From the NCBI RefSeq assembly GCF_014638915.1, contig NZ_BMFQ01000001.1, positions 744,001 through 808,000 of the forward strand: a stretch of 64,000 nt of DNA, read 5' to 3'. The notes under the pieces were generated by a model. The model was not told where the DNA came from and did no database searches. It saw nothing but the letters and a program-made list of their open reading frames with translations. The stretch comes from Xanthomarina arctica (lineage in GTDB: Bacteria > Bacteroidota > Bacteroidia > Flavobacteriales > Flavobacteriaceae). This document shows positions 18,460 through 26,292 of this stretch, one piece after another (the first letter of the stretch is position 1; every line of letters begins with the position of its first letter). The position numbers were made by a program, and so were the translations under genes.

Positions 18460-19200
18460 TTAAGAGACTTTTGATATTTGTTTTTGGAACACAAAATAAG
18501 CACGTTTAGAAGCTTTTTCTTCTGCTTTCTTTTTGGAAGTAGCTCTAGCTTTAGAAACGACTTTGCTGTCTATAGAAAGTTTAACCGAAAAATGCCTTAC
18601 ATCGTCGTTACCAGTGTCTTCATAAACATTGTAATCGAATGTTTTCTTTTCTTTTTGACACCATTCAATAAGTAGACTTTTATAGCTTATAACTTTTCCT
18701 TCAAGAGTTTCAATATCTACATAAGGTATAATAACTGTCTTGTAGATAAATTTTTCGCAATACTTATAACTTCTGTCAAGAAATATAGCTCCTACTAAGG
18801 CTTCAAACAAATTTCCGTGAATATTATCTCCAAATTGTCCTTTTGGAATTTTGCTTTCAACGAGGCTTATTAAATTTAATTCTTTTCCAAGTTCATTTAA
18901 ATGCTCACGACTTACAATTTTGGAACGCATTTTTGTTAAATAGCCTTCATCACCACTTGGAACTTCCAGATATAAATGAGATGCAATAACAGCTCCCAAC
19001 ATAGCATCTCCTAAAAACTCTAAACGTTCATAGTTGATGGTATGACCTTCATTATCTTTAATATTCATAGAACGATGTGTAAATGCCGTTTTATAAATTT
19101 TTAAAGATTTAGGTTTGAAACCAAGAATTTTGTGAATAAACACAAAAAAATTCCCGTCATTTTTAGAACGGGAATTTAATATGTTTCGAATGTTTTTCAT
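18460..19200 (-). CDS. rnc: ribonuclease III
   Basis: 246 residues; cleaves double-stranded RNA in rRNA maturation and mRNA control. The nuclease domain shows the signature ERLEFLGDA (residues 58-66), and a C-terminal dsRNA-binding domain ends in KKAEEKASKRAYFVF. At the second metal site the usual Asp of the ADTVEAL-type motif is replaced: the segment reads GNLFEALVGA, with Asn130 three residues before the conserved Glu133. A terminator-like hairpin lies inside codons 8-18. It follows fabF by 8 bases, giving the order acpP-fabF-rnc, a common bacterial grouping. Confidence 0.95.
   Translation of the reverse strand: MKNIRNILNSRSKNDGNFFVFIHKILGFKPKSLKIYKTAFTHRSMNIKDNEGHTINYERLEFLGDAMLGAVIASHLYLEVPSGDEGYLTKMRSKIVSREHLNELGKELNLISLVESKIPKGQFGDNIHGNLFEALVGAIFLDRSYKYCEKFIYKTVIIPYVDIETLEGKVISYKSLLIEWCQKEKKTFDYNVYEDTGNDDVRHFSVKLSIDSKVVSKARATSKKKAEEKASKRAYFVFQKQISKVS
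19148..19177 (-). promoter_or_regulatory. terminator-like hairpin inside the 5' end of rnc
   Basis: A perfect 10-base-pair stem (arms 19148-19157 and 19168-19177; AAATTCCCGT and its complement) with a 10-base loop, followed in the minus-strand transcript by a run of seven T residues. It looks like a factor-independent terminator or a processing site, and it lies entirely within codons 8-18 of rnc, 23 bases after the start codon. Confidence 0.5.
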
Positions 19201-19208
19201 TCGTTAAT

Positions 19209-20459
19209 TTAATCTATTTTTTTGAATAATACACAAGCATTGTGTCCTCCAAAACCAAAGGTATTACTCATAGCTACTTTAACGTCGCGTTTTTGTGCTT
19301 TGTTTAAAGTTAAATTTAGTTCAGGATCAATATTCTCGTCAACAAATTCGTGATTTATTGTTGGAGGAACAATACCATGTTCCATAGCTAAAATGGCAGC
19401 AATTGATTCAATAGCTCCAGCAGCTCCTAACAAATGTCCAGTCATGGATTTTGTTGAGTTGATATTAATATTTTTTGCGTGGGTACCAAATACTTCCGAT
19501 ATGGCTTTTAACTCTGCAACATCTCCTAGAGGTGTTGAAGTACCATGCGTATTGATATGATCAACCTCTTCAGGTTTTACACCAGCATTTTCTAAACAAT
19601 TTCTCATTACAGCAATAACACCTATTCCTTCTGGATGCGGCGCTGTCATATGATAAGCATCAGATGACATACCTCCTCCAAGGACTTCGGCATAAATTTT
19701 TGCTCCTCTTGCTTTAGCATACTCATATTCTTCAAGAATAATGGCTCCAGCACCTTCGCCTAAGACAAAACCATCTCTGGTTGCGTCAAAAGGTCTTGAG
19801 GCTGTTTTAGGGCTTTCATTTCTTGTTGATAAAGCATGCATGGCATTAAATCCACCCATTCCGGCAATAGTCACAGCTGCTTCACTTCCACCAGTTACAA
19901 TCACGTCACAATACCCTAAACGTATATAGTTTAGAGCATCGATCATGGCATTTGCTGATGAAGCACACGCAGATACAGTTGTATAGTTAGGTCCCATAAA
20001 TCCATGTTTAATGGAAATGTTTCCTGGCGCTATATCTGCAATCATTTTAGGGATAAAGAATGGATTAAATCTTGGTGTTCCGTCTCCAGCGGCAAAGTTT
20101 AAAACTTCATCCTGAAACGTTTCCAATCCACCAATTCCTGCACCCCAAATAACACCGACTCTTAATTTATTGATAGTATCTAAATCTAATTTAGAGTCTG
20201 CAATGGCTTCATCTGAAGCCACCATAGCATACTGCGTAAATCGATCCATTTTACGTGCTTCCTTTCTATCAAGATAATCGGTTGCATTAAAGTTTTTTAA
20301 TTCACAAGCGAATTTGGTCTTGAACTTTTCAGTATCAAAATAAGTAATAGGTGCGGCACCACTTTTGCCACTTATTAGCGCTTCCCAGAATTCATCTTTG
20401 GTATTGCCAATAGGCGTAAGTGCTCCTAAACCAGTAACTACAACTCGCTTTAATTCCAT
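19209..20459 (-). CDS. fabF: beta-ketoacyl-ACP synthase II
   Basis: 416 residues; condenses malonyl-ACP with acyl-ACP to lengthen fatty acids. The catalytic triad is intact: Cys165 in VSACASSAN, His305 in NTHGTSTPLGD and His342 in GHLLGAAGAIES. Length and the FGFGGHNA C-terminus are standard for FabF. It lies 13 bases after acpP, its acyl-carrier substrate, and 8 bases before rnc, all on the minus strand and probably one operon. Confidence 0.97.
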   Translation of the reverse strand: MELKRVVVTGLGALTPIGNTKDEFWEALISGKSGAAPITYFDTEKFKTKFACELKNFNATDYLDRKEARKMDRFTQYAMVASDEAIADSKLDLDTINKLRVGVIWGAGIGGLETFQDEVLNFAAGDGTPRFNPFFIPKMIADIAPGNISIKHGFMGPNYTTVSACASSANAMIDALNYIRLGYCDVIVTGGSEAAVTIAGMGGFNAMHALSTRNESPKTASRPFDATRDGFVLGEGAGAIILEEYEYAKARGAKIYAEVLGGGMSSDAYHMTAPHPEGIGVIAVMRNCLENAGVKPEEVDHINTHGTSTPLGDVAELKAISEVFGTHAKNININSTKSMTGHLLGAAGAIESIAAILAMEHGIVPPTINHEFVDENIDPELNLTLNKAQKRDVKVAMSNTFGFGGHNACVLFKKID

Positions 20460-20472
20460 AAGTTTTTGTGAA

Positions 20473-20706
20473 TTATTTTGCTGCTTCTATATAAGAGATA
20501 GCTTGACCAACTGTTGCGATATTTTCAGCTTGATCGTCTGGAATTTGGATATCAAATTCTTTTTCGAATTCCATGATTAATTCTACAGTGTCTAATGAAT
20601 CTGCTCCTAAATCGTTTGTGAAGCTAGCTTCAGTTACAACTTCGTTTTCATCAACACCTAATTTGTCTACGATAATCGCTTTTACTCTTGATGCAATGTC
20701 TGACAT
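20473..20706 (-). CDS. acpP: acyl carrier protein
   Basis: 77 residues, acidic, with the phosphopantetheine attachment serine at position 37 in the motif GADSLDTVE. It carries growing acyl chains for fatty-acid and lipid A synthesis in the cytosol. First gene of the acpP-fabF-rnc run; a minus-strand -7 element lies about 30 bases upstream. Confidence 0.98.
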   Translation of the reverse strand: MSDIASRVKAIIVDKLGVDENEVVTEASFTNDLGADSLDTVELIMEFEKEFDIQIPDDQAENIATVGQAISYIEAAK

Positions 20707-20737
20707 AATCTTTTAATTTTAAGTTTTAATTAGTTGG

Positions 20738-20745
20738 CAAAAATA
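20738..20745 (-). promoter_or_regulatory. candidate -7 element of the acpP-fabF-rnc operon
   Basis: Minus-strand TATTTTTG, a full match to TAnnTTTG, 31 bases before the acpP start codon. Confidence 0.45.
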
Positions 20746-20926
20746 AAAAACTTTATTTTTAAAACACACCTTTACTTTAAAAATGTGTGTGTAATTTAGT
20801 AAATAAGCTTGAAGTATTTTAATTTTACCTGCTAATTGTTAATATTTAATCTTTTTTTATTAAAATAACCGAGCTATATAATTTGTAAATAAAACAAGTA
20901 TCGTAAATATTTAGCAAACATTCCCT

Positions 20927-20934
20927 TAAATTTG
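20927..20934 (+). promoter_or_regulatory. candidate -7 element of purN
   Basis: TAAATTTG, a full match to TAnnTTTG, 57 bases before the purN ATG at 20992. The long AT-rich gap 20707-20991 between the divergent acpP and purN genes holds nothing else recognisable. Confidence 0.45.
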
Positions 20935-20991
20935 TACTCTATTTTTCACCGATCTACAAGATAACCATTGTAGATTAATTAATGCAACAAG

Positions 20992-21564
20992 ATGAAACGT
21001 ATTGTAATTTTTGCTTCTGGAAGTGGATCGAATGCTGAAAACCTAATCTCTTATTTTAAAGACAGCCAAATAGCGACTGTTATTCAGGTGTTAACCAACA
21101 ATCCCCATGCCAAAGTATTAGATAGAGCAAAAAAGCTAGAAGTGAGCGCTTTGTCTTTTAATAGAATCGCATTCTCTAAGTCGAATGATGTGTTACACAT
21201 TTTAAAAGCTTCCAATCCAGATTTAATTGTATTAGCTGGATTTTTATGGAAGTTTCCTGATTTTATTTTAAACGAATTTCCAAATAAGGTTATAAATATC
21301 CATCCAGCCTTATTACCCAAATATGGAGGTAAAGGAATGTATGGGCAATTTGTTCATGAGGCTATAGTGGCTAATAAAGAAGTAGAAACTGGTATAACCA
21401 TTCATTCTGTGAATGAACATTATGATGAAGGTGCTATTATTTTTCAGGCTACATGTGAAGTTTTGCCAACTGACTCAGTAGAAGATGTTGCTTCAAAAAT
21501 CCATGAATTAGAAATGAAACATTTTCCAGAAGTGGTGGAAGGCTTATTAAATTCCAAGAACTAA
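20992..21564 (+). CDS. purN: phosphoribosylglycinamide formyltransferase (GAR transformylase)
   Basis: 190 residues; transfers a formyl group from 10-formyl-tetrahydrofolate to GAR, the third step of purine synthesis. The folate/GAR transformylase motifs are present: FASGSGSNAENL near the N-terminus, the catalytic Asn102 and His104 in NIHPALLPKYGG, and Asp145 in HYDEGAIIF. Divergent from acpP, a typical flavobacterial arrangement. The RNase H gene follows after 40 bases and may be co-transcribed. Confidence 0.96.
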   Translation: MKRIVIFASGSGSNAENLISYFKDSQIATVIQVLTNNPHAKVLDRAKKLEVSALSFNRIAFSKSNDVLHILKASNPDLIVLAGFLWKFPDFILNEFPNKVINIHPALLPKYGGKGMYGQFVHEAIVANKEVETGITIHSVNEHYDEGAIIFQATCEVLPTDSVEDVASKIHELEMKHFPEVVEGLLNSKN

Positions 21565-21604
21565 ATTCCAATTTCCAGAAAAATCATCTTAAACCCGTTA
21601 AGCA

Positions 21605-22246
21605 GTGTCTAAAAAGAAAAAGAAATATTATACAGTTTGGAAAGGAAAACGCACTGGGATTTTTGAAACTTGGAACGATTGTAAAGCGCAAATTAAAGAT
21701 TATGAAGGTGCTCAATACAAGTCTTTTGAAACTTTTGATGCCGCAAAGAAAGCACTTAATGGAAGCTACTTTGATTTTATTGGTAAAAACAATAAATTTT
21801 CTTCTAGTCTTTCTTCTGATCAATTAAAAAAAATAGGTCAACCAAATTACCATTCTATCTCTGTTGACGCAGCTTCTTCTGGAAATCCAGGAATCATGGA
21901 ATATAGAGGTGTTGATACGAAATCGAAAAAGCAACTCTTTATACAAGGGCCATTTGAACAAGGCACAAATAATATAGGAGAGTTCTTAGCACTTGTTCAT
22001 GGCTTAGCATTTTTAAAACAAAATAATAGCGATCGTCTTCTTTATACAGATTCAAGAACCGCGATGAGTTGGATTAAAAAGAAGACCTGCAATACCAAAT
22101 TGAAGCGAAACGATAAAAATAAAGCATTATTTGAATTAGTTGAAAGAGCTGTAAACTGGCTTAAAACCAATACTTATAGTACAATTATTGTGAAATGGGA
22201 AACCAAAGCTTGGGGAGAAATTCCTGCGGATTTTGGCAGAAAATAA
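21605..22246 (+). CDS. viroplasmin-domain ribonuclease H
   Basis: 213 residues; degrades RNA in RNA-DNA hybrids. The start is GTG at 21605; no in-frame ATG fits. The N-terminal 45 residues (KKKYYTVWKGKRTGIF, then SFETFDAAKKAL) are the viroplasmin/RNase H hybrid-binding domain. The catalytic acidic residues of the RNase H fold appear in SVDAASSGNPG, NNIGEFLAL, YTDSRTAM and near the end in PADFGRK. The last 17 or so codons are repeated, in decayed form, on the far side of the neighbouring toxin-antitoxin module. Confidence 0.9.
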   Translation: MSKKKKKYYTVWKGKRTGIFETWNDCKAQIKDYEGAQYKSFETFDAAKKALNGSYFDFIGKNNKFSSSLSSDQLKKIGQPNYHSISVDAASSGNPGIMEYRGVDTKSKKQLFIQGPFEQGTNNIGEFLALVHGLAFLKQNNSDRLLYTDSRTAMSWIKKKTCNTKLKRNDKNKALFELVERAVNWLKTNTYSTIIVKWETKAWGEIPADFGRK

Positions 22247-22249
22247 TTT
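22199..22249. repeat. 3' end of the RNase H gene, intact copy of a direct repeat
   Basis: Includes the final codons and stop of the RNase H gene. It ends in TGGCAGAAAATAATTT (22234-22249), which recurs at 22963-22978 with one mismatch. The first 25 bases match 18 of 25 positions in the second copy. Confidence 0.55.
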
Positions 22250-22556
22250 AATTGTTTTTAACAGAGCTTTTTAAGTTTTTAGGATTTCTATAGTTATTCC
22301 AAAAATATTCAATCTCGATAGTATTGTTATTTAGTAATCTGTAAAACATACTCGTGTGTTTTGTAATAATAGCTTCACGACTTTCTTTGTCGAAAATCGA
22401 AACTTTAAAAAGTTTTGGATTGACTTCAATTTTAAGAATGATATTCTCTACCAATTCAATAAAATTTTCAGCTTCTTTTACTGTCCAAACTTTTAAAAGA
22501 TAATCAATGGTAGTATTAAAGGAATCTTCAGCTTGCTTTGTCCACACTGTTTGCAT
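22248..22556 (-). CDS. RelE/ParE-family toxin
   Basis: 102 residues, the usual size for this fold. It starts VWTKQAEDSFNTTIDYLL, typical of ParE/RelE, with a central VNPKLFKVS and the basic, aromatic end FYRLLNNNTIEIEYFWNNYRNP. Family members either cleave mRNA on the ribosome or poison DNA gyrase; ParE-like features (long N-terminal helical pair, no obvious RelE catalytic set) are slightly favoured, but this is not certain. Its start overlaps the end of the antitoxin gene by 29 bases, so the toxin is translated after its partner. It is convergent with the RNase H gene, one base away. Confidence 0.85.
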   Translation of the reverse strand: MQTVWTKQAEDSFNTTIDYLLKVWTVKEAENFIELVENIILKIEVNPKLFKVSIFDKESREAIITKHTSMFYRLLNNNTIEIEYFWNNYRNPKNLKSSVKNN

Positions 22557-22812
22557 TCATCCTTTTTTTAGTTGCGTTAATAACATCTTTACTTGACTTA
22601 ACCAATCCGTCCTCACTTTGAATACGGCTTAAAAGCAATGCTTTACGGACATTTAAAGCTTTTGGTTCTTCTAATATGTTATTTGCTTCTTCACGCAACA
22701 CAAACTCCATATAATTTTTTAGATTTCTGCCTTGATTTTTTGCTTTTTCTTCAAGTATGGCAAGCGTTTCTTCATCTAAAGAAACTTCCTTTCTTTTTTT
22801 TTTCGATTTCAT
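22528..22812 (-). CDS. antitoxin partner of the RelE/ParE toxin
   Basis: 94 residues. A basic N-terminus (MKSKKKRKEVSLDEETLAIL) and a following helix (EEKAKNQGRNLKNYMEFVL) suggest a ribbon-helix-helix-like DNA-binding part. The C-terminal half is charged and would wrap the toxin. It precedes the toxin and overlaps it, the standard order. A 10-base palindrome 22 bases upstream is a candidate site for self-repression. Confidence 0.82.
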   Translation of the reverse strand: MKSKKKRKEVSLDEETLAILEEKAKNQGRNLKNYMEFVLREEANNILEEPKALNVRKALLLSRIQSEDGLVKSSKDVINATKKRMNANSVDKAS

Positions 22813-22833
22813 ATTTGTAAGATTTATGATAAA

Positions 22834-22843
22834 TATACGTATA
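22834..22843. promoter_or_regulatory. candidate operator of the toxin-antitoxin pair
   Basis: TATACGTATA, a perfect 10-base palindrome upstream of the antitoxin start. A similar perfect palindrome, ATACGCGTAT, lies at 22995-23004 just before the PfkB-kinase promoter. Small palindromes like these are the usual targets of ribbon-helix-helix antitoxins. Confidence 0.35.
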
Positions 22844-22928
22844 ATTTACGGAGTTACGATTCAGAGCCTTCAAAATTGATTTTTTATCGTGATAATTCAG
22901 CAATTACAACCATTTTAACTAGAAGAAC

Positions 22929-22978
22929 GAAATCAAAGTATGACTAAAAATTCTAGATAGTCTGGCAGAAAATGATTT
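22929..22978 (+). pseudogene. decayed duplicate of the RNase H gene 3' end
   Basis: Aligns with 22199-22249: 18 of the first 25 bases agree, then a poorly matching 9-10 base stretch with a one-base shift, then 15 of 16 agree (TGGCAGAAAATGATTT). In the original frame the Trp codon TGG has become TGA and the one-base loss breaks the frame, so it cannot be expressed. The toxin-antitoxin pair lies between the two copies. Confidence 0.5.
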
Positions 22979-23020
22979 TTTATTTCAAAAAAACATACGC
23001 GTATTAGTAGCTAAATACCT

Positions 23021-23028
23021 TATATTTG
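23021..23028 (+). promoter_or_regulatory. candidate -7 element of the PfkB-kinase gene
   Basis: TATATTTG, a full match to TAnnTTTG, 22 bases before the ATG at 23051. Confidence 0.5.
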
Positions 23029-23050
23029 CATCAAATTTTCAAACCTCATT

Positions 23051-23977
23051 ATGAGCAAATTAGTAATAGTTGGAACTGTAGCTTTCGATGCTATAGAAAC
23101 CCCTTTTGGTAAAACAGATAAAATTCTTGGTGGAGCAGCAACCTATATTGGCTTGGCAGCATCTCAATTTAACATAGATTCAGCAGTTGTTTCTATTGTT
23201 GGAGGCGATTTTCCTCAAAAATATTTAGACCTGTTAGCAGATAGAAACATAGATATTTCTGGTGTAGAAATTGTAAAAGAAGGAAAAACGTTTTTTTGGA
23301 GCGGAAAATATCATAACGATATGAATTCTCGTGACACTTTAGCTACAGAACTTAATGTACTTGCAGATTTTAATCCTGTAGTACCAGCAACATATAGAGA
23401 TTCTGAAATTGTAATGTTAGGAAATTTACATCCTATCGTCCAATTAAGTGTTTTAGAACAAATGGAGAGTAAACCAAAATTAGTTATTTTGGATACCATG
23501 AATTTCTGGATGGATTGTGCTTTACCCGAATTGTTGAACGTTATCAAGAAAGTAGATGTAATTACTATCAATGACGAAGAAGCTAGACAATTAACTGGTG
23601 AGTATTCCTTAGTAGTTGCTGCTCGCAAAATTCATGAAATGGGACCTAAATATGTCGTAATTAAAAAAGGAGAACATGGTGCCTTATTGTTTCATAAAGA
23701 CAATGTGTTTTATGCACCCGCTTTACCCCTTGAAGAGGTTTTTGATCCAACAGGTGCTGGAGATACCTTTGCAGGAGGATTTGCAGGATATTTAGCACAA
23801 ACTAAAGATATCTCTTTTGAGAATATGAAGAATGCAGTTATTTATGGATCCACGTTAGCATCGTTTTGTGTAGAGAAATTTGGTACGGAACGCATGACAG
23901 ATTTGAAAAATAAAGAAGTGCATCATCGCTTACAAGAATTTAAAAGCTTAACCCAATTCGATATTGAATTAACATAA
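23051..23977 (+). CDS. PfkB family sugar/nucleoside kinase
   Basis: 308 residues of the ribokinase superfamily, which phosphorylates sugars or nucleosides with ATP. The C-terminal signature DPTGAGDTFAGGF (residues 232-244) contains the anion hole GAGD with catalytic Asp238. The N-terminal glycine pair in KILGGAATYIG binds substrate. Which substrate is not visible, though its constant place just before purF in flavobacteria suggests a link to nucleotide supply. A strong terminator separates it from purF. Confidence 0.9.
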   Translation: MSKLVIVGTVAFDAIETPFGKTDKILGGAATYIGLAASQFNIDSAVVSIVGGDFPQKYLDLLADRNIDISGVEIVKEGKTFFWSGKYHNDMNSRDTLATELNVLADFNPVVPATYRDSEIVMLGNLHPIVQLSVLEQMESKPKLVILDTMNFWMDCALPELLNVIKKVDVITINDEEARQLTGEYSLVVAARKIHEMGPKYVVIKKGEHGALLFHKDNVFYAPALPLEEVFDPTGAGDTFAGGFAGYLAQTKDISFENMKNAVIYGSTLASFCVEKFGTERMTDLKNKEVHHRLQEFKSLTQFDIELT

Positions 23978-23980
23978 AAA

Positions 23981-24009
23981 AAACGCGCTCGTAATTGAGC
24001 GCGTTTTTT
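23981..24009 (+). terminator. Rho-independent terminator after the PfkB kinase gene
   Basis: Stem AAACGCGCTC (23981-23990) pairing with GAGCGCGTTT (23997-24006), 6-base loop, then T-rich sequence, four bases after the stop codon. Confidence 0.9.
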
Positions 24010-24038
24010 AATTATAAACACTTACAACACAACTAACA

Positions 24039-25937
24039 ATGAGTGACGCCTTAAAACACGAATGTGGTATTGCACACATTAGGCTCTTAAAACCTTTAGA
24101 ATATTACCATAAAAAATACGGAACTGCTTTTTATGGTGTAAATAAAATGTATCTCATGATGGAGAAACAGCACAATCGTGGTCAAGATGGTGCAGGGTTT
24201 GCAAGCATTAAGTTAGATACCAAGCCTGGAGAACGATATATAAGTCGTGTTCGTTCTATAGCACAACAGCCTATACAAGATATTTTTGCTCAAATTAACG
24301 ACAGAATCAATAAGGAGATGTCAGATCATCCTGAATATAAGGATGATGTTGCGATGCAAAAAAAGGAGTTACCTTATATAGGCGAAGTACTTCTTGGGCA
24401 TGTGAGATACGGGACTTTTGGAAAAAATAGTGTTGAAAATGTACATCCGTTTTTAAGACAGAATAATTGGATGCACAGAAACCTAATTGTTGCTGGTAAT
24501 TTCAATATGACTAACGTGAATGAATTATTTGACGGTTTAGTTAGAATTGGTCAGCATCCTAAAGAAATGGCAGATACTGTTACCATCATGGAAAAGATTG
24601 GTCACTTTTTAGATGATGCGGTTGCCAAAAAATACAAACAATTAAAAAAGGAAGGTTATAGTAAAAACGAATGCAGTCCTTTAATTGCCGAACGACTTAA
24701 TGTTGCTAAAATATTAAGAAAAGCAGCTAAAAATTGGGATGGTGGTTATGCTATGGCGGGACTTTTAGGACATGGAGATTCTTTTGTATTAAGAGATCCA
24801 GCAGGAATAAGACCTACCTATTATTATCAAGATGACGAAGTTGTTGTTGTAGCCTCTGAGCGCCCAGTAATACAAACGGTGTTCAACGTAGCTTTCGAAG
24901 ATGTTAAAGAATTAGAACCTGGACACGCTATTATTACTAAAAAATCTGGCGAAGTTTCAATTACCAAAATTCTAGAACCTTTAGAAAGAAAAGCATGTTC
25001 TTTTGAACGTATTTACTTTTCTAGAGGAAGTGACGCTGAAATTTATCAAGAGCGTAAAACATTAGGAAAACTTTTAATGCCTAAAGTTTTGGAAGCAATC
25101 GATAATGATACCAAAAACACCGTGTTTTCTTTTATTCCAAATACAGCAGAAACATCCTTCTTTGGGATGATTGAATCGGTTGAAGATCATCTTAACAAGA
25201 AAAAAACTCAAGCCATTTTAAATGGTAATGGAAAACTTTCAGCAGAAAGAGTTACTGAAATTTTATCTGAACGCCCTAGAATTGAGAAAATAGCTATTAA
25301 AGATGTTAAATTAAGAACCTTTATTACGGAAGATAGTAGTCGTGACGATTTAGTAGCTCACGTTTATGATGTTACTTATGGCGTAATCAAGCCAACAGAT
25401 AATTTGGTAATTATAGATGATAGTATTGTAAGAGGAACAACTCTCAAGAAAAGTATTATTAAAATGATGGATCGTTTGAATCCTAAAAAGATTGTAGTTG
25501 TTTCCTCTGCGCCACAAATACGTTATCCAGATTGTTATGGGATTGATATGGCTAGATTAGAAGACTTAATTGCTTTTAGAGCGATGTTAGAGTTGTTACA
25601 GGAAAATAACAAATACCATTTAATAAAAGAAGTTTACGAAAAATGTATCGCTCAAGTAGAATTGGAAGATAAAGATATTAGAAATTTTGTAAAAGAGCTC
25701 TATTCTCAATTTTCTGCTGAAGCCATCTCTAATAAAATTGCCGAATTAATTTGTGAAGACACAGTAAAATCTGAGGTTGTAGCTATTTTCCAACCAGTAG
25801 AGAATTTGCATAAAGCGTGTCCTAAAAATTTAGGTGACTGGTATTTTACTGGAAATTATCCAACTCCAGGGGGAAATCGCGTAGTAAACAGAGCATTTAT
25901 TAATTTTTATGAGGGTAATAAAGAACGAGCATATTAA
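24039..25937 (+). CDS. purF: amidophosphoribosyltransferase, long form
   Basis: 632 residues; commits PRPP and glutamine to purine synthesis. The glutaminase cysteine is Cys9 in HECGIAHIR, so the first eight residues would be removed to expose it. QHNRGQDGAGF follows, and the PRPP-binding loop is LVIIDDSIVRGTT. It is longer than the roughly 500-residue E. coli enzyme, with extra sequence in the glutaminase half (the segment around residues 85-110 and 190-230) and a C-terminal extension, as in other Bacteroidota. The transcript is presumably separate from the kinase gene upstream because of the terminator. Confidence 0.95.
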   Translation: MSDALKHECGIAHIRLLKPLEYYHKKYGTAFYGVNKMYLMMEKQHNRGQDGAGFASIKLDTKPGERYISRVRSIAQQPIQDIFAQINDRINKEMSDHPEYKDDVAMQKKELPYIGEVLLGHVRYGTFGKNSVENVHPFLRQNNWMHRNLIVAGNFNMTNVNELFDGLVRIGQHPKEMADTVTIMEKIGHFLDDAVAKKYKQLKKEGYSKNECSPLIAERLNVAKILRKAAKNWDGGYAMAGLLGHGDSFVLRDPAGIRPTYYYQDDEVVVVASERPVIQTVFNVAFEDVKELEPGHAIITKKSGEVSITKILEPLERKACSFERIYFSRGSDAEIYQERKTLGKLLMPKVLEAIDNDTKNTVFSFIPNTAETSFFGMIESVEDHLNKKKTQAILNGNGKLSAERVTEILSERPRIEKIAIKDVKLRTFITEDSSRDDLVAHVYDVTYGVIKPTDNLVIIDDSIVRGTTLKKSIIKMMDRLNPKKIVVVSSAPQIRYPDCYGIDMARLEDLIAFRAMLELLQENNKYHLIKEVYEKCIAQVELEDKDIRNFVKELYSQFSAEAISNKIAELICEDTVKSEVVAIFQPVENLHKACPKNLGDWYFTGNYPTPGGNRVVNRAFINFYEGNKERAY

Positions 25938-26049
25938 TTTTTTAGATCTTAAAACATTAATTTTAAGTGGTTTGTAAGCTAAAAAGCGACTTTTATCTGA
26001 AATACATGCATTTCATCTAAAATATTAAAACCATTAAATAAAATAAAAC

Positions 26050-26057
26050 TACATTAG
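26050..26057 (+). promoter_or_regulatory. candidate -7 element of small-RNA unit 1
   Basis: TACATTAG, one mismatch from TAnnTTTG, ending 4 bases before the conserved RNA block begins at 26062. Confidence 0.4.
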
Positions 26058-26061
26058 ACGT

Positions 26062-26134
26062 ACCATAACATAAGTAGGTTAAGTTCATGGTAGATTTGGG
26101 GCAAAAAAAGGTGAACTAACGTTCGCCTTTTTTT
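26062..26134 (+). ncRNA. candidate small RNA, unit 1 of 2
   Basis: A roughly 70-base block nearly identical to 26293-26363. It begins ACCATAACATAAGTAGG, and the bases CCATAA...ATGG can form a first hairpin. It then has the single-stranded-looking core TAGATTTGGGGC with an A-run. It ends in a terminator hairpin, GGTGAAC (26110-26116), loop TAAC, GTTCGCC (26121-26127), and seven T residues. A -7 promoter element is placed so that transcription should start at its first base. No protein is encoded: the only short frame is broken by an indel between the two copies. I do not recognise the RNA family. Confidence 0.65.
26110..26134 (+). terminator. terminator of small-RNA unit 1
   Basis: Seven-base-pair stem GGTGAAC/GTTCGCC (one G-U pair), four-base loop TAAC, then TTTTTTT. 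Confidence 0.75.
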
Positions 26135-26279
26135 ATTTTTACTCTTTTATAATTCTCTCAAATTCAGTATTAAAAAACATTTAAAACATGATATAATAGC
26201 TTAAAAGATGAATTAATCATCGTTTACCTAATTTATATGTAGTTTATCTATTTATTTTTTTTTAGAGTACTAACCATTA

Positions 26280-26287
26280 TATATTTG
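26280..26287 (+). promoter_or_regulatory. candidate -7 element of small-RNA unit 2
   Basis: TATATTTG, a full match to TAnnTTTG, ending 5 bases before the conserved RNA block at 26293. Confidence 0.5.
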
Positions 26288-26292
26288 ACCTT

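Noticed and set aside
22218-22234. ATTCCTGCGGA near the RNase H end as another palindrome copy
   Set aside because: It is coding sequence for EIPADF and lacks the right arm; the match to the palindrome's left arm is coincidental.
23311-23628. Long antisense frame inside the PfkB-kinase gene
   Set aside because: The plus-strand kinase motifs fully explain the region; the antisense product is low-complexity Ser/Thr-rich.
26084-26119. Short frame beginning ATGGTAGATTTGG in small-RNA unit 1
   Set aside because: It would encode ten residues, but the copy in unit 2 has one A fewer in the A-run and ends in a different frame after eight codons, so there is no selection for a peptide.
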